Positions 1 through 9,745 of a stretch of DNA of 64,000 nt are shown here, in pieces (within the stretch, counting starts at the first letter, position 1; each line of letters opens with the position of its first letter). A program made the translations under genes and the position numbers. Source of the stretch: Dyella_A sp035685805 (GTDB taxonomy: Bacteria; Pseudomonadota; Gammaproteobacteria; Xanthomonadales; Rhodanobacteraceae); NCBI RefSeq assembly GCF_035685805.1, contig NZ_DASSAB010000039.1, positions 1 through 64,000 on the forward strand, read 5' to 3'. Under the pieces are notes generated by a model, which had not been told where the DNA came from, made no database searches, and worked only from the letters and a program-made list of their open reading frames with translations.

Positions 1-413
1 TTGGCCGCGGAGGCCGAGCGCGCGCCGGCGCCGCGCTTGCGGCTGGCGCTCCTGGCCTGGCGCGCGAGCGCGGTCTTGCTGGCGGCGCCGCTGCCCTCGC
101 GCTTCAGCGCGCGCGTGGTGGCGCGCGAGCGCGTGCGCGACGGCTTGTGCGGATGACGGCCGGCGCGCGCGTCGCTCGCGGCCTTGCGCTTCGTGCTGGC
201 CGAGGTGCCGCGTCCGGGGGCCTTCATCCTCACGCCCGCGCGGCGCGCCTTGGACAAGCCGATCGCGATCGCCTGCTTGGTCGACTGCGCGCCGTGCTTG
301 CCCTCGCGGATGTGGTGCATCTCCTCGCGCACGAACTCGCCCGCCTGCGTGCTGCCGGACTTGCCCTCGCGCTTGTCGCGTCTCGCTCGTTCGATGGTTT
401 CTTTCTCGGGCAT
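1..413 (-). CDS. DUF6496-type basic protein, 3' end beyond the window
   Basis: Open from an ATG at 413 to the window edge (137 codons visible, no stop). The start is supported by a GGAGG at 422-426, eight bases upstream. The protein begins MPEKETIERARRDKREGKS, contains FVREEMHHIREGKHGARS-like text (here HGAQSTKQAIAIGLSKARRAG), and then becomes a Lys/Arg/Ala/Ser-rich tail. This is the pattern of the small DUF6496 family, often found near ku in Xanthomonadales and Burkholderiales and sometimes labelled DNA-binding. The basic histone-like tail fits nucleic-acid binding, but that is inference. It lies downstream of ku on the same strand, separated by about 106 bp that carry a 14-bp tandem repeat. 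Confidence 0.8.
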   Translation of the reverse strand, partial: MPEKETIERARRDKREGKSGSTQAGEFVREEMHHIREGKHGAQSTKQAIAIGLSKARRAGVRMKAPGRGTSASTKRKAASDARAGRHPHKPSRTRSRATTRALKREGSGAASKTALARQARSASRKRGAGARSASAA

Positions 414-466
414 GGCTGATGCCTCCAGACTGGATTCCCCGAGGGAAAACCTTGCCACGCGCCTGA

Positions 467-508
467 TTTATTCCCGGTGAATTATTCCCGGTGAATTATT
501 CCCGCTGA
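467..508. repeat. three tandem copies of a 14-bp unit between ku and the DUF6496 gene
   Basis: Units at 467-480, 481-494 and 495-508 read TTTATTCCCGGTGA, ATTATTCCCGGTGA and ATTATTCCCGCTGA. They sit between the ku stop codon and the next gene on the same strand, and add an AT-rich patch to a GC-rich region. No function is evident; slippage or a protein-binding array are both possible. Confidence 0.85.
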
Positions 509-519
509 ATCCTCCGGCC

Positions 520-1407
520 TCAGCCGGCCTTGCGCTTGTGCGTTGTCCGCGCCGTCCGTTTGCGCGCCGCGCGGCGCCGCGCCGGCGTCTTCGCCTTCCC
601 GGCCGGCGAGCGCTTGTTCGACGCGATGGAATCGCGCAGCAGCGCCATGAAGTCGACCACGTTGGTCGCCGGCGGCTCGCGCTCCGCGCCTTCCTCGGCC
701 TCGGCCAGCGCGCCCTTGCTCTTCATCTTCTTCCGGATCACCGCGCGCAGCCGCTTCGCGAAATCGTCCTCGTACTGCTCGGGCTTCCATTCGCCGGCCA
801 TCGCGTCGACCAGCTGCTTCGCCATCTGCTGCTCCTTCTCGGTGATGCGGAAGCTCGACAGCGCACCGTGCGGCAGCGCGAACGCGTCGCGCGCGACCAG
901 CTCCTCCGGCCAGCGCATCAGGAGCAGCATCAGCGCGTCGCCGTCCGGCCGAACGGCGGCGAGATATTCCTTCGTGCGGATCACCACGCGCGCGATGCCG
1001 ATGCGCCCGGTCTTCGCCAGCGTCTCGCGCAGCAGCACGTAGCCCTTCTCGGCCTTCTTGCCCGGCACCAGCACGTAGGGCTTCTCGTAGAACGCCGGGC
1101 CGATCGAGGCGGCGTCGACGAAAGCCTCCACCTCGACCGCCTCGCGGCCTTCGGAGGCCGCCGATTTGATGTCGTCCGGCTCCAGCACCACGTAGCTGCC
1201 CTTCTTGTATTCGAACGCCTTGACGATGTCCTTCCACGGCACTTCCTCGCCCGTCTCCGCGTTGACCCGCTCGTAGCGCACGGGCGTGTTGTTGCGGCTG
1301 TCGAGCATGCGGAAGTGCAGGTCCACGCTGCGCTGCCCGGCCATCAGCGAGACCGGTACGTTGAGCAGTCCGAACGACAGCGTGCCGGTCCAGATCGGTC
1401 TAGCCAT
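520..1407 (-). CDS. ku: Ku protein, non-homologous end joining
   Basis: Bacterial Ku binds DNA double-strand ends as a homodimer and recruits the ATP-dependent ligase LigD. The 295-aa product starts MARPIWTGTLSFGLLNVPVSL, the typical Ku N-terminus, so the ATG at 1407 is preferred to an upstream in-frame ATG at 1422. The Ku beta-barrel core covers roughly residues 5-200. The last 40 residues are a Lys/Arg/Ala-rich tail (from about residue 258) like the extended basic C-termini that aid DNA binding and threading. The start overlaps the 3' end of the Cys-rich gene by 8 bp, so the two are probably translated together. No ligD is present in the window. Confidence 0.95.
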   Translation of the reverse strand: MARPIWTGTLSFGLLNVPVSLMAGQRSVDLHFRMLDSRNNTPVRYERVNAETGEEVPWKDIVKAFEYKKGSYVVLEPDDIKSAASEGREAVEVEAFVDAASIGPAFYEKPYVLVPGKKAEKGYVLLRETLAKTGRIGIARVVIRTKEYLAAVRPDGDALMLLLMRWPEELVARDAFALPHGALSSFRITEKEQQMAKQLVDAMAGEWKPEQYEDDFAKRLRAVIRKKMKSKGALAEAEEGAEREPPATNVVDFMALLRDSIASNKRSPAGKAKTPARRRAARKRTARTTHKRKAG

Positions 1408-1741
1408 GAGGTGTCTCCGCACGATGGAATTGGAAACGCAGCGTCAGCTGCGAAGGATCGCGAACGCGCCGCCACGGGCCGTCCAGCGCTTCAGGCGGCA
1501 CCAGCTCGCCGGCCTCGTTCCACACGGCGCGCTCGTCCTCGCGGATCAGCCAGGCCAGCGCGCAGGCCTCGCAGCGACAGCGGCCGCGGCATTCCCGCTC
1601 GAGGCACCCGTCCTGGCAGGTGCACGCCAGGCGCGCAGGAACGGCGGCGTCCGCTGCGCTGAGGTCTAGCCATCCGTCGCTGCCGGACCAAAGGCGTCGC
1701 CCGGCGGCGGACGGCTCGGGGCCGGCGCGCCGGTCGCTCAT
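1400..1741 (-). CDS. Cys-rich small protein overlapping ku
   Basis: A 113-aa product beginning MSDRRAGPEP; the reading frame extends further upstream but the rest is low-complexity and unlikely to be coding. Residues 40-60 carry seven cysteines (40, 42, 46, 51, 55, 57, 60) in a compact cluster, followed by ALAWLIRED and a short aromatic/basic C-terminus. The cluster suggests a structural zinc or other metal site. I do not recognise a named family. The stop codon lies 8 bp inside the ku start, so the gene is probably co-transcribed and translationally coupled with ku. A role linked to DNA-end repair is an inference from position alone. Confidence 0.7.
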   Translation of the reverse strand: MSDRRAGPEPSAAGRRLWSGSDGWLDLSAADAAVPARLACTCQDGCLERECRGRCRCEACALAWLIREDERAVWNEAGELVPPEALDGPWRRVRDPSQLTLRFQFHRAETPHG

Positions 1742-1787
1742 GGCGCCGGGCGCACGTGCCGGGGACCAGCGGCCACGGCGGATGCGC

Positions 1788-2015
1788 TCACTCCGGCACC
1801 TTGGCCGGAATGAACGGCGACACCGGATCGCTGGCGGGGAAGGTTTCTTCCAGCGCCTCGTCCTGGTTCTCGCTCTCGTGCTGCTTGCGCTCGCCGCGCT
1901 GCTGGCCGGACTCGTGGCCGCGATCGGGCCGGGCACCACCGGTGCCGGGGCCGCTCTTGCCGGCCTGGTCCGGCGACGGTTTGACGGGTTGGTCTTTGCG
2001 GTCGGTATCGCTCAT
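1788..2015 (-). CDS. small hydrophilic conserved protein
   Basis: A 75-aa, strongly hydrophilic protein (Asp, Glu, Lys, Gln, Gly rich) that looks disordered for its first 50 residues. It ends in DEALEETFPASDPVSPFIPA, a block I recall as recurring at the C-terminus of small uncharacterised proteins in Xanthomonadales, Burkholderiales and Pseudomonas. The function is unknown. It lies upstream of the Cys-rich/ku pair on the same strand with a 46-bp gap, so it may share their transcript. Confidence 0.65.
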   Translation of the reverse strand: MSDTDRKDQPVKPSPDQAGKSGPGTGGARPDRGHESGQQRGERKQHESENQDEALEETFPASDPVSPFIPAKVPE

Positions 2016-2254
2016 GGAGGCATCTCGTACACGGGGGTGGGGAGTGCAACGCTAGCCCCCGCCGCGTCAACGAAACATGCGCGTCGCGCCGTCACGTTAC
2101 CCGCGGTTTTTCACCGGCCGTAGGCCCGCACCGTGGCACCGTACCAACTCGCTGCCCGAGCGCCGGCACCGCACCAAAACGTGGTGGCCGCGCAGTGGCC
2201 TTGCCCCGCCCGACGCAGCGGCGGCCGACACGACTTTCCCCGCGGAGATTCCCC

Positions 2255-2791
2255 ATGACCCGATCGCTCATCGCCCAGTTCGACAGCCAGTTCCACGCAG
2301 CAGCCGCGGCCGACAAGCTCTTCTCGCTGGGGCTGGCGCGCGACGCGCTGTTGCTGCAGGTGGACGAGCGCGGCATGCAGCCCCCGTCCAGCTCGTTCGC
2401 ACCCACGACGGTGGTGACGCCAGTGACGCCCGCGTCGGCCGATCCGGCAGACACCGCACGCGACAAGGCCGAGCACAAACCGCCCTATGACGACGCGGCG
2501 ACCGAAGACCTGCGCGGGCCGGCCGTGATGGGGTGGGCCCGGCTCACCGTCGCCCTGCCCTGTGCGCTGACCGACGACGAGTTGGCGCATACGCTGGAAC
2601 AGTGCGGCGCTACCGAGGTGCTGCGCTCGGACCTGCCGGCGGGCACGCCCAACCCGGCGATGTGGCCGGTGGTAGACACGGTAAAGACGGTGGACGTGGA
2701 GCGCGCACGCGCAGCTGCACGTGGCGGCGAGGCACTGGGGGAGCAGACCGGGGTGGCGCCGATTCGCCCGCGCGGGCCGGGCGAGCGCTGA
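2255..2791 (+). CDS. hypothetical protein, possible stress-protein N-terminus
   Basis: A 178-aa product. The start at 2255 is chosen because a GGAG lies eight bases upstream and the protein-like sequence begins there (MTRSLIAQFDSQFHAAAAAD). The first 40 residues resemble the beta-alpha opening of general-stress/DUF1269-like proteins, in which a short strand is followed by an Ala-rich helix and then LGLARDALLL. The middle is Pro/Thr/Ala-rich, and residues 90-130 include LTVALPCALTDDELAHTLEQCGA, consistent with a second alpha/beta segment. There is no signal peptide or membrane segment. The function is unknown. Confidence 0.6.
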   Translation: MTRSLIAQFDSQFHAAAAADKLFSLGLARDALLLQVDERGMQPPSSSFAPTTVVTPVTPASADPADTARDKAEHKPPYDDAATEDLRGPAVMGWARLTVALPCALTDDELAHTLEQCGATEVLRSDLPAGTPNPAMWPVVDTVKTVDVERARAAARGGEALGEQTGVAPIRPRGPGER

Positions 2792-2921
2792 TCCGGCAGC
2801 GGTCACGACGTAGCACCGCGCGCACGTGCGAGCCACGGCCGCTTCACACCATGCGATCTACGTTTGCGCCGACTGCGCGCCAGTCGAATCGCACGCCGCA
2901 CAACCTGCCAGGAGAGCCGTC

Positions 2922-3086
2922 ATGCCCAAGGGTGACAAGTCGTCCTACACCGACAAGCAGAAGCGCCAGGCACAGCACATCGAAAAGAGCGAGCGCGATA
3001 GCGGCAAATCCAGGGAAACCGCCGAGCGCATCGCCTATGCCACAGTCAACAAGCAGGACGGCGGCGGCAAGAAGAAGACGTCGTAA
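2922..3086 (+). CDS. small 'plasmid stabilisation'-labelled hydrophilic protein
   Basis: A 54-aa product starting MPKGDKSSYTDKQKRQAQHIE, with a good AGGAGAG six bases upstream of the ATG at 2922. It contains the family pattern K(R)QAxHIExxxxxxGxSxxxAExxAxATVNK and a Gly/Lys-rich tail. Such proteins are annotated as plasmid stabilisation proteins or hypothetical proteins in Pseudomonas and Xanthomonadales, mostly on chromosomes. A direct role in plasmid maintenance is not supported here. It is probably part of the surrounding stress-associated block. Confidence 0.75.
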   Translation: MPKGDKSSYTDKQKRQAQHIEKSERDSGKSRETAERIAYATVNKQDGGGKKKTS

Positions 3087-3175
3087 CGGCGCGCAAGCCG
3101 TCGCAACCATGACGGCGTCCGGCCCGGCCGGCGTTGGCACGACTGCCGCCCCGCTCCGGCATCCACCGTGATGCT

Positions 3176-3505
3176 TCAGCCGACCGGTGTCACGGCGGTG
3201 GTGCAGTCCCAGATGATCGAGACCGAGCCGGCGAAGTCATTGGCCATGGCGATCGCCTGCATCCGCGCGTGCGGGGCGCGGAAATCCGCACATACCAGCA
3301 GACAGTCGTGACCGGCCTCATGAATGACCTGCTTCAGCGCATAGGCCGAGGCATCGATGGTCCGCAGCGCGATCACCCAGGTATTGGCCAGACCTTTGAG
3401 TCGCTCCACCGCCCGCTCGATCTGGCCTGCGTCGTTGGCCGCCAGCAGCACCGACACGGACAGGTGCTGACGGTGCTCGGCGCTGGCGGTCGGTTGCGCA
3501 CTCAT
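3176..3505 (-). CDS. hypothetical protein
   Basis: A 109-aa product beginning MSAQPTASAEHRQ; the longer in-frame extension upstream looks non-coding. The body reads as alternating strands and helices (SVSVLLAANDAGQIERAVERLKG, then TWVIALRTIDASAYALKQVIHEAGHDCLLVCADFRAPHA), suggesting a small ferredoxin-like or alpha/beta fold. There is no signal peptide. It is transcribed convergently to the 2922 gene and divergently from the dehydrogenase at 3802. No clear ribosome binding site is visible. Confidence 0.55.
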   Translation of the reverse strand: MSAQPTASAEHRQHLSVSVLLAANDAGQIERAVERLKGLANTWVIALRTIDASAYALKQVIHEAGHDCLLVCADFRAPHARMQAIAMANDFAGSVSIIWDCTTAVTPVG

Positions 3506-3801
3506 GCGGTGCGGGCGGTCGATGAAGCGGATCGGGTGCGGGTCATGTCCTGGCGATGCGGCGGGAGTGGGACAAGCTTCCACGCTGGCGCATCAAGTCG
3601 CCGTGACAGGGTGGTTGGCCGCGTGCGCGGACACCGGCACCGTCAACACGCCTAGTCGCCAAGTGCACGTACCCGGAACGCTCGCCACGGCACCCTTCGC
3701 GCTGCAACGCCTCCCATCGAATCGCTGCCTGCGAGGCGGCGACGGGTCAGGCATCCCCGCACTACCCGCCCTCAGACACGTATCCCAAGGAGAGCCGCCC
3801 C

Positions 3802-4716
3802 ATGGCAAAACGCGACCGCACCAGCACGCGCGATCAGGCCGTCACCGATCCCACCGACCAGTACCCGCGCCCGCCGTTCCAGCGCCAGCCGCAGCCAGCG
3901 CCCGGGCTGGCGCTGAACATGGTGCCCAAGCCCGACCACGGCGAGACGAGCTACGTCGGGCACGGTCGGCTGAAGGGCCGCAAGGCCCTGATCACGGGGG
4001 CCGATTCAGGCATCGGCCGCGCGGTGGCAATCGCCTTCGCGCGGGAGGGTGCCTCGCTGATGCTGAACTACCTGCCGGAGGAAGAAGAGGACGCCCGCGA
4101 GGTGCTCGAGCTCGCCAAAGACGCGGGCGTGGACGTGCACGCGCTGCCCGGCGATCTCACCGACGAGACATTCTGCACCCGCCTGGTTGACCAGGCCCAC
4201 GAGAAGCTGGGTGGCCTGGACCTGGTGATCAACGTCGCCGGCAAGCAGACCTGGCAGGAAAGCATCCGCGACATCACCAGCGAGCAATTCGACGCCACCT
4301 TCAAGACCAACGTCTACGCGATGTTCTGGATCTGCCGCCAGGCGCTGACCTACCTGCCCGCCGGCGGCGCGATCGTCAACACGGCCTCGATCCAGTCCTA
4401 CGACCCTTCGGCAATCCTCGCCGATTACGCCTCGACCAAGGCGGCGATCGTGGCGTTCACCAAGGCGCTCGCGCAGCAGGTGGCGAAGGACGGCATCCGC
4501 GTCAACGCCGTCGCACCGGGCCCGATCTGGACGCCGCTGCAGCCATCGGGCGGGCAGCCGCAAGAGAAGGTAGAACACTTCGGCGCCAACGCGCCGATGG
4601 GGCGGCCGGGCCAGCCGGTGGAAGTGGCGCCGGCGTATGTGTTCCTCGCCTCACCGGAAGCGAGCTTCGTCACCGCCGAGGTCTACGGCGTCACCGGCGG
4701 TCACTCCGCGTCTTGA
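3802..4716 (+). CDS. short-chain dehydrogenase/reductase, YghA-like
   Basis: A 304-aa NAD(P)-dependent oxidoreductase of the SDR family with the 40-50-residue N-terminal extension seen in YghA/general-stress-protein-39 relatives. Visible motifs are the cofactor-binding TGADSGIG (65-72), NVAG (144-147), catalytic Ser196 and the YASTK pair Tyr209/Lys213. A strong AAGGAGAG precedes the start. The substrate is unknown; relatives act on aldehydes or alcohols and are induced by stress. It stands alone between two oppositely oriented small genes, in the same stress-type neighbourhood as ku. Confidence 0.9.
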   Translation: MAKRDRTSTRDQAVTDPTDQYPRPPFQRQPQPAPGLALNMVPKPDHGETSYVGHGRLKGRKALITGADSGIGRAVAIAFAREGASLMLNYLPEEEEDAREVLELAKDAGVDVHALPGDLTDETFCTRLVDQAHEKLGGLDLVINVAGKQTWQESIRDITSEQFDATFKTNVYAMFWICRQALTYLPAGGAIVNTASIQSYDPSAILADYASTKAAIVAFTKALAQQVAKDGIRVNAVAPGPIWTPLQPSGGQPQEKVEHFGANAPMGRPGQPVEVAPAYVFLASPEASFVTAEVYGVTGGHSAS

Positions 4717-4794
4717 GGCCGCGTGGGTGCCACGGCCAGTCCGCGCCGGCTGCGGGGGAAGCGCCGGCCACGCTCCCGGCGCATGGGCTGACGG

Positions 4795-5001
4795 TTACTG
4801 GTCGCTCGAGCGGATCTGGCGCAGCCCTTCCGGCGACAGCTCCAGCGTCGGGCCGGGGCGGCCGGGCTCCTGGATCCGCGTCGCCAAGCCGGCGTGGATC
4901 AGGCGCTCGGCCAGTTCAGCCGGAACGTGTGCGGACATCCCCTCCGCCACCTGCTCCAACGCGGCCAGTTCGCTCGTGCTCAAGTTCTCCTGCGTGGCCA
5001 T
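4795..5001 (-). CDS. hypothetical small protein
   Basis: A 68-aa product starting MATQENLSTSELAALEQVAEG. The ATG at 5001 has a GAGG a few bases upstream. The sequence is mostly helical (ELAALEQV, HVPAELAERLIHAGLA) and ends LELSPEGLRQIRSSDQ, an arrangement like a truncated winged helix in which a helix pair is followed by a short beta wing. DNA binding is possible but not demonstrated. It lies 97 bp upstream of the oxidase operon's 3' end in the same direction, that is, downstream of coxD. Confidence 0.6.
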   Translation of the reverse strand: MATQENLSTSELAALEQVAEGMSAHVPAELAERLIHAGLATRIQEPGRPGPTLELSPEGLRQIRSSDQ

Positions 5002-5098
5002 CGTGCACCTCACTGAAAGTTGTCGATCCGGTGGCAGTGTGCCGCACCACGTGTGCAGGCCGGGCGCAGGCGGCGCCACCGCGGCACACGGCGCTGCT

Positions 5099-5398
5099 TC
5101 AGTACGGCGGGGGCAGCGTGACGCGCGTGAGGTAGTCGGCCATCAGGATCAGGAACAGCATCGCCAACCAGGCGAAACCGGCGATCGCCACCAGCCGCAC
5201 CACCGCCGATTCGGAACGCAGTCGCATGAAGATCAGCATCACCAGCAGCGTCTTGGCCAGCGAGATGAGCAAGGCCACCACCGTGTTGAACGCGCCCATC
5301 GGCACGTAGGCCAGGCCGGCCGTGGCGGCGAGCAACAGCAGCAGGCCGGCCAGTGCGCCCAGCTGGCTGCGCAGCGACGGCGGCGACGATCCGCTCAT
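5099..5398 (-). CDS. coxD: caa3-type cytochrome c oxidase subunit IV
   Basis: A 99-aa protein with three predicted membrane helices (about residues 13-32, 36-57 and 67-88), matching the small COX4/CyoD-like subunit of caa3 and bo3 oxidases. The second helix carries LISLAKTLLVMLIFMRLR, the typical lysine-containing segment of this family. Its ATG overlaps the coxC stop by 4 bp (ATGA, 5395-5398). It is the last gene of the long act-cox operon and probably stabilises assembly of the oxidase in the inner membrane. Confidence 0.88.
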   Translation of the reverse strand: MSGSSPPSLRSQLGALAGLLLLLAATAGLAYVPMGAFNTVVALLISLAKTLLVMLIFMRLRSESAVVRLVAIAGFAWLAMLFLILMADYLTRVTLPPPY

Positions 5399-6044
5399 GC
5401 CGAGGCCCTCCCCACGAGGTAGATCATCGGGTAGACAAAGATCCACACGATGTCCACGAAATGCCAGTACAGCGCGGCGTTCTCCAGCGGCGTCGCGTAG
5501 CCCGGGCCGAACCGGCCGCGCCAGGCTTTCACCGCCATCACCGTCATCAGCACCACGCCGATGATCACGTGCAGGCTGTGGAATCCGGTGATCAGGAAGT
5601 ACAGGCAATAGAACAGTTCCACCGCCCGCGCATGCGGCCCGGCGTGGTCGAAGCGCAGCCCCGGCACCAGCCCTTCGCGATATTCGCTGGCGTACTCCAC
5701 GCCGTGCAGCACCAGGAACACGGTGCCCAGCGCCGCGGTGCCCGCGAGCAACGCGGCGGCGACCCGCCGGCCGCCCAGTTCCACGTTGCGCAGTGCCAGC
5801 GCCGCTCCGCAACTCGATATCAGCAACACCGCGGTCTCGATGCTGCCGAACACCACGTGGGTGTGCCGCGCCGCCTCGGCGAAGCCGTCGGCAAAGCGAT
5901 AGCGACAGGCCGTGTAGGCGGCAAACAGCACGCCGAAGAACAGCACCTCGGTGGCCAGGAACTGCCACATGCCCAGCGTCGCCGCCTGTTTCTGCTGCGT
6001 CGGCTGGTCGAACTGTTCCTGCAGGTGGGCTCGGGCAAGGTCAG

Positions 6045-6048
<4 letters not shown>
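5395..6048 (-). CDS. coxC: cytochrome c oxidase subunit III
   Basis: A 217-aa membrane protein of the COX3 family, in the five-helix length class usual for caa3 and quinol oxidases. Family landmarks are the early LGMWQFLATEVLFFG segment, the conserved HGVEYASEY after helix three, TGFHSLHVIIG, and the C-terminal YWHFVDIVWIFVYPMIYL. It surrounds subunit I and supports proton uptake and stability. It overlaps coxA upstream and coxD downstream by ATGA junctions, indicating coupled translation. Confidence 0.95.
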
Positions 6049-7638
<1,590 letters not shown>

Positions 7639-7652
<14 letters not shown>

Positions 7653-8595
7653 GCGATGGCTCCGTGGGGTGCGGCCCGGGCTGCTGGGTGGATTTGATGT
7701 AGGCGAGCAAGGCGAGCACGTCCTCCTCGCCGATGCGGTTTTCGTAGCTGGGCATGATCGGCGCGTAGCCGGCCACTACTTGGCTCTTGGGCAGCATGAT
7801 CGAGTCGTGCAGGTAGCGGTCGTCCACCGTCGCCACGCTGCCGTCGGTGAGCGCCACCGTGGTGCCGTAGATGCCGTCGAGATCGGGCGCGTGCACGGTG
7901 GCACCACTGCCGTGGCAGCCGCTGCAGCCAAAGCGGCGGAACAGCATCTCGCCCCGCTCGGCCAGCCCGACCTGCGCGTGCGACTGCATCCACCGTGCAT
8001 AGTCGTCCGGGCGCATCACCACTACCTCGCCGCGCATGGCAGCGTGGTCGGTGCCGCAGAACTCCGCGCACATCAGGTCGAAGGTGCCGGTCTCGGTGGG
8101 GGTGAACCACATCTGCGTGTAGCGCCCGGGCAACAGGTCCTGCTTGATGCGGAATGCCGGCACGTAGAAGCTGTGGATCACGTCCTGCGACGTCATCACG
8201 AGCCGCGTGGGCACGCCCAGCGGCAGGTGCAGCTGATCGATCTCGCGCTGTCCGCCCGGGTGCTGGATCTTCCACATCCACTGCTTGCCCACCACGTAGA
8301 CGGTGGAGGCGTCATGCGGCGGCGTGCGCAGCCCGTCCCACAGGTACAGGCTCCAGCCGAACAGGCCGCAGAACATGAGGAACGGAATGAGCGTCCAGCT
8401 CAGTTCCACCGTCAGGTTGCTCGACTCCCGTTGGCCACGCTCGGCCGGGCTGCCCCGACGGTACTTGATGCAGAACCAGATCATCACCACGAACACGCCC
8501 AGCGCGACGATCGAGCACAGCACGAGCATCGCGTTGAACAGCATGTCGATGCGCGGGGCGAAGCTGGACGCCTGCGGCGGCGCGAAACCGATCAT
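7639..8595 (-). CDS. coxB: cytochrome c oxidase subunit II with fused cytochrome c domain (caa3)
   Basis: A 318-aa protein: two N-terminal membrane helices (about 20-42 and 66-87), a periplasmic cupredoxin domain with CuA ligands His141, Cys176, Glu178, Cys180, His184 and Met187, and a C-terminal cytochrome c domain with CSGCH haem binding at 224-228. This fusion defines caa3 oxidases and allows direct electron entry from complex III. The start at 8595 overlaps the SCO gene's stop by 4 bp. There is no classical N-terminal lipobox. Confidence 0.95.
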
Positions 8596-9404
8596 GCGTG
8601 GCCCTCCCCCGCGTGCCGGTGGCGTCGGCGCAATGCCATGAACAGGCCCAGCCCCAGCGCCAGCGCGAAACCCACGCCGAGCCAGCGCATGACGCGGCCG
8701 ATCAGCAGCGAATAGCGCCCGGTGCTGGGGTCGTAGCCGCAACACAGCAGCACCAGCTGGTCGACCACGTTGCCGACCGCGCCGTGCGAGGCGTCCACCA
8801 GTGCCAGCCGCAGGCTGCGCGGGGGGTAGCGCACGCCGAAGAAATACTGCGCCACCCTGCCCGCGCCCGTGCTCACCACGATGCCCGCGGCGTGTGCGTA
8901 CTGGTCGATGGAGGCGTCGTACAGGTAGCGGTAGCCGCTGGCGGCAGCCAGCGCGTCGATCGCCGCCGGCTGCCCGCGCAGGAAGTGCCAGCGCCCGGGC
9001 TGCGCCTCGGGCGACATCTTCTCCAGCATGCGCCGGCTCGTCACCGCATCGCTGCGCTGCTCGCGCGGATCGATGCTGACGAACAGCACGTTCATGTCCC
9101 TGCCCGGCTGCAGCCCGGTGCCGCGCACGGCATGCGCCATGCCCTGCAGCACGGCGTCGCAGAGGTTGGGACAATGGAAGTAACCCATCGCCAGCACGGT
9201 GGGGCGGCCGCCGATCCATTCGCCCAGGCGCGCGCTGCGGCCGTGGCTGTCGGTGAACATCGCCTGCATCGGCAACGGCGCGCCCAGGCGCTGGTCGAAG
9301 CCGACCTTGCGGGTCAGGTCGGGTGGCGGCACCGGCGCGCTGCCCGCGGCGACGGCCGAGGTGACCAGCGCAAACAGCGCCGCCAGCAGCATGCGCTGGC
9401 TCAT
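8592..9404 (-). CDS. SCO1/SenC-type copper chaperone
   Basis: A 270-aa thioredoxin-fold protein with an N-terminal signal peptide (about residues 1-20). It has the CPNLC copper motif (Cys78, Cys82) and the partner histidine in DQYAHAAG (His171), the three ligands used by SCO proteins to deliver copper to the CuA site of subunit II. Unusually for simple SCO proteins it carries a C-terminal membrane helix (about 240-260) and a His/Arg-rich tail. Its location directly upstream of coxB, with a 4-bp overlap, fits CuA assembly. Confidence 0.92.
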   Translation of the reverse strand: MSQRMLLAALFALVTSAVAAGSAPVPPPDLTRKVGFDQRLGAPLPMQAMFTDSHGRSARLGEWIGGRPTVLAMGYFHCPNLCDAVLQGMAHAVRGTGLQPGRDMNVLFVSIDPREQRSDAVTSRRMLEKMSPEAQPGRWHFLRGQPAAIDALAAASGYRYLYDASIDQYAHAAGIVVSTGAGRVAQYFFGVRYPPRSLRLALVDASHGAVGNVVDQLVLLCCGYDPSTGRYSLLIGRVMRWLGVGFALALGLGLFMALRRRHRHAGEGHA

Positions 9405-9745
9405 GGCCTGGCCTCGGGCGGCTGCGCCGGTGCCGCGTTGGCCATGATTGCCATTGCCCGGCGGATCGGCACCTGCGCATAGCGATGGGCGGGATCGCTC
9501 CAGCCGTATCGCTGCAGCCGCTCCTGCTGCGCCTCACGCATCGCCAGCAGGTCTATGCGCAAGTCCGGCGCCAGCCGTGGCGGCGGCGGCACCGAGCCGG
9601 GCTCGCCGGTCTCGCGCCGCGGCGGTGCCCACAACATCCAGACCACGGTCAGGATCGCCGCCAGCGCCAGCACGAAGATCGCACCCAGCTGGGCCAGGCG
9701 GCGACCGTCGACATGGTCCGGTTCGTACAGCTCGTCTGCCTTCAT
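9401..9745 (-). CDS. one-helix membrane protein of the act-cox operon
   Basis: A 114-aa protein with a single membrane helix at about 19-39, a proline-rich linker (50-60) and a periplasmic tail. Residues 77-100 read LQRYGWSDP...VPIRRAMAIM, a pattern I recall from small proteins next to alternative complex III and SCO genes in other phyla, where it appears as YGWVD...IPIERAM. It overlaps actF and the SCO gene by 4 bp each. It may correspond in position to the small single-helix ActG subunit or be an assembly factor. Function is inferred only from context. Confidence 0.72.
   Translation of the reverse strand: MKADELYEPDHVDGRRLAQLGAIFVLALAAILTVVWMLWAPPRRETGEPGSVPPPPRLAPDLRIDLLAMREAQQERLQRYGWSDPAHRYAQVPIRRAMAIMANAAPAQPPEARP

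Noticed and set aside
1788..2015. Antitoxin-like interpretation of the acidic 75-aa protein
   Set aside because: No toxin partner is adjacent, and the C-terminal block is shared with widespread lone proteins.
2922..3086. Plasmid or integrated plasmid origin near the 'plasmid stabilisation' gene
   Set aside because: This family is mostly chromosomal; no rep, par or iterons are nearby.
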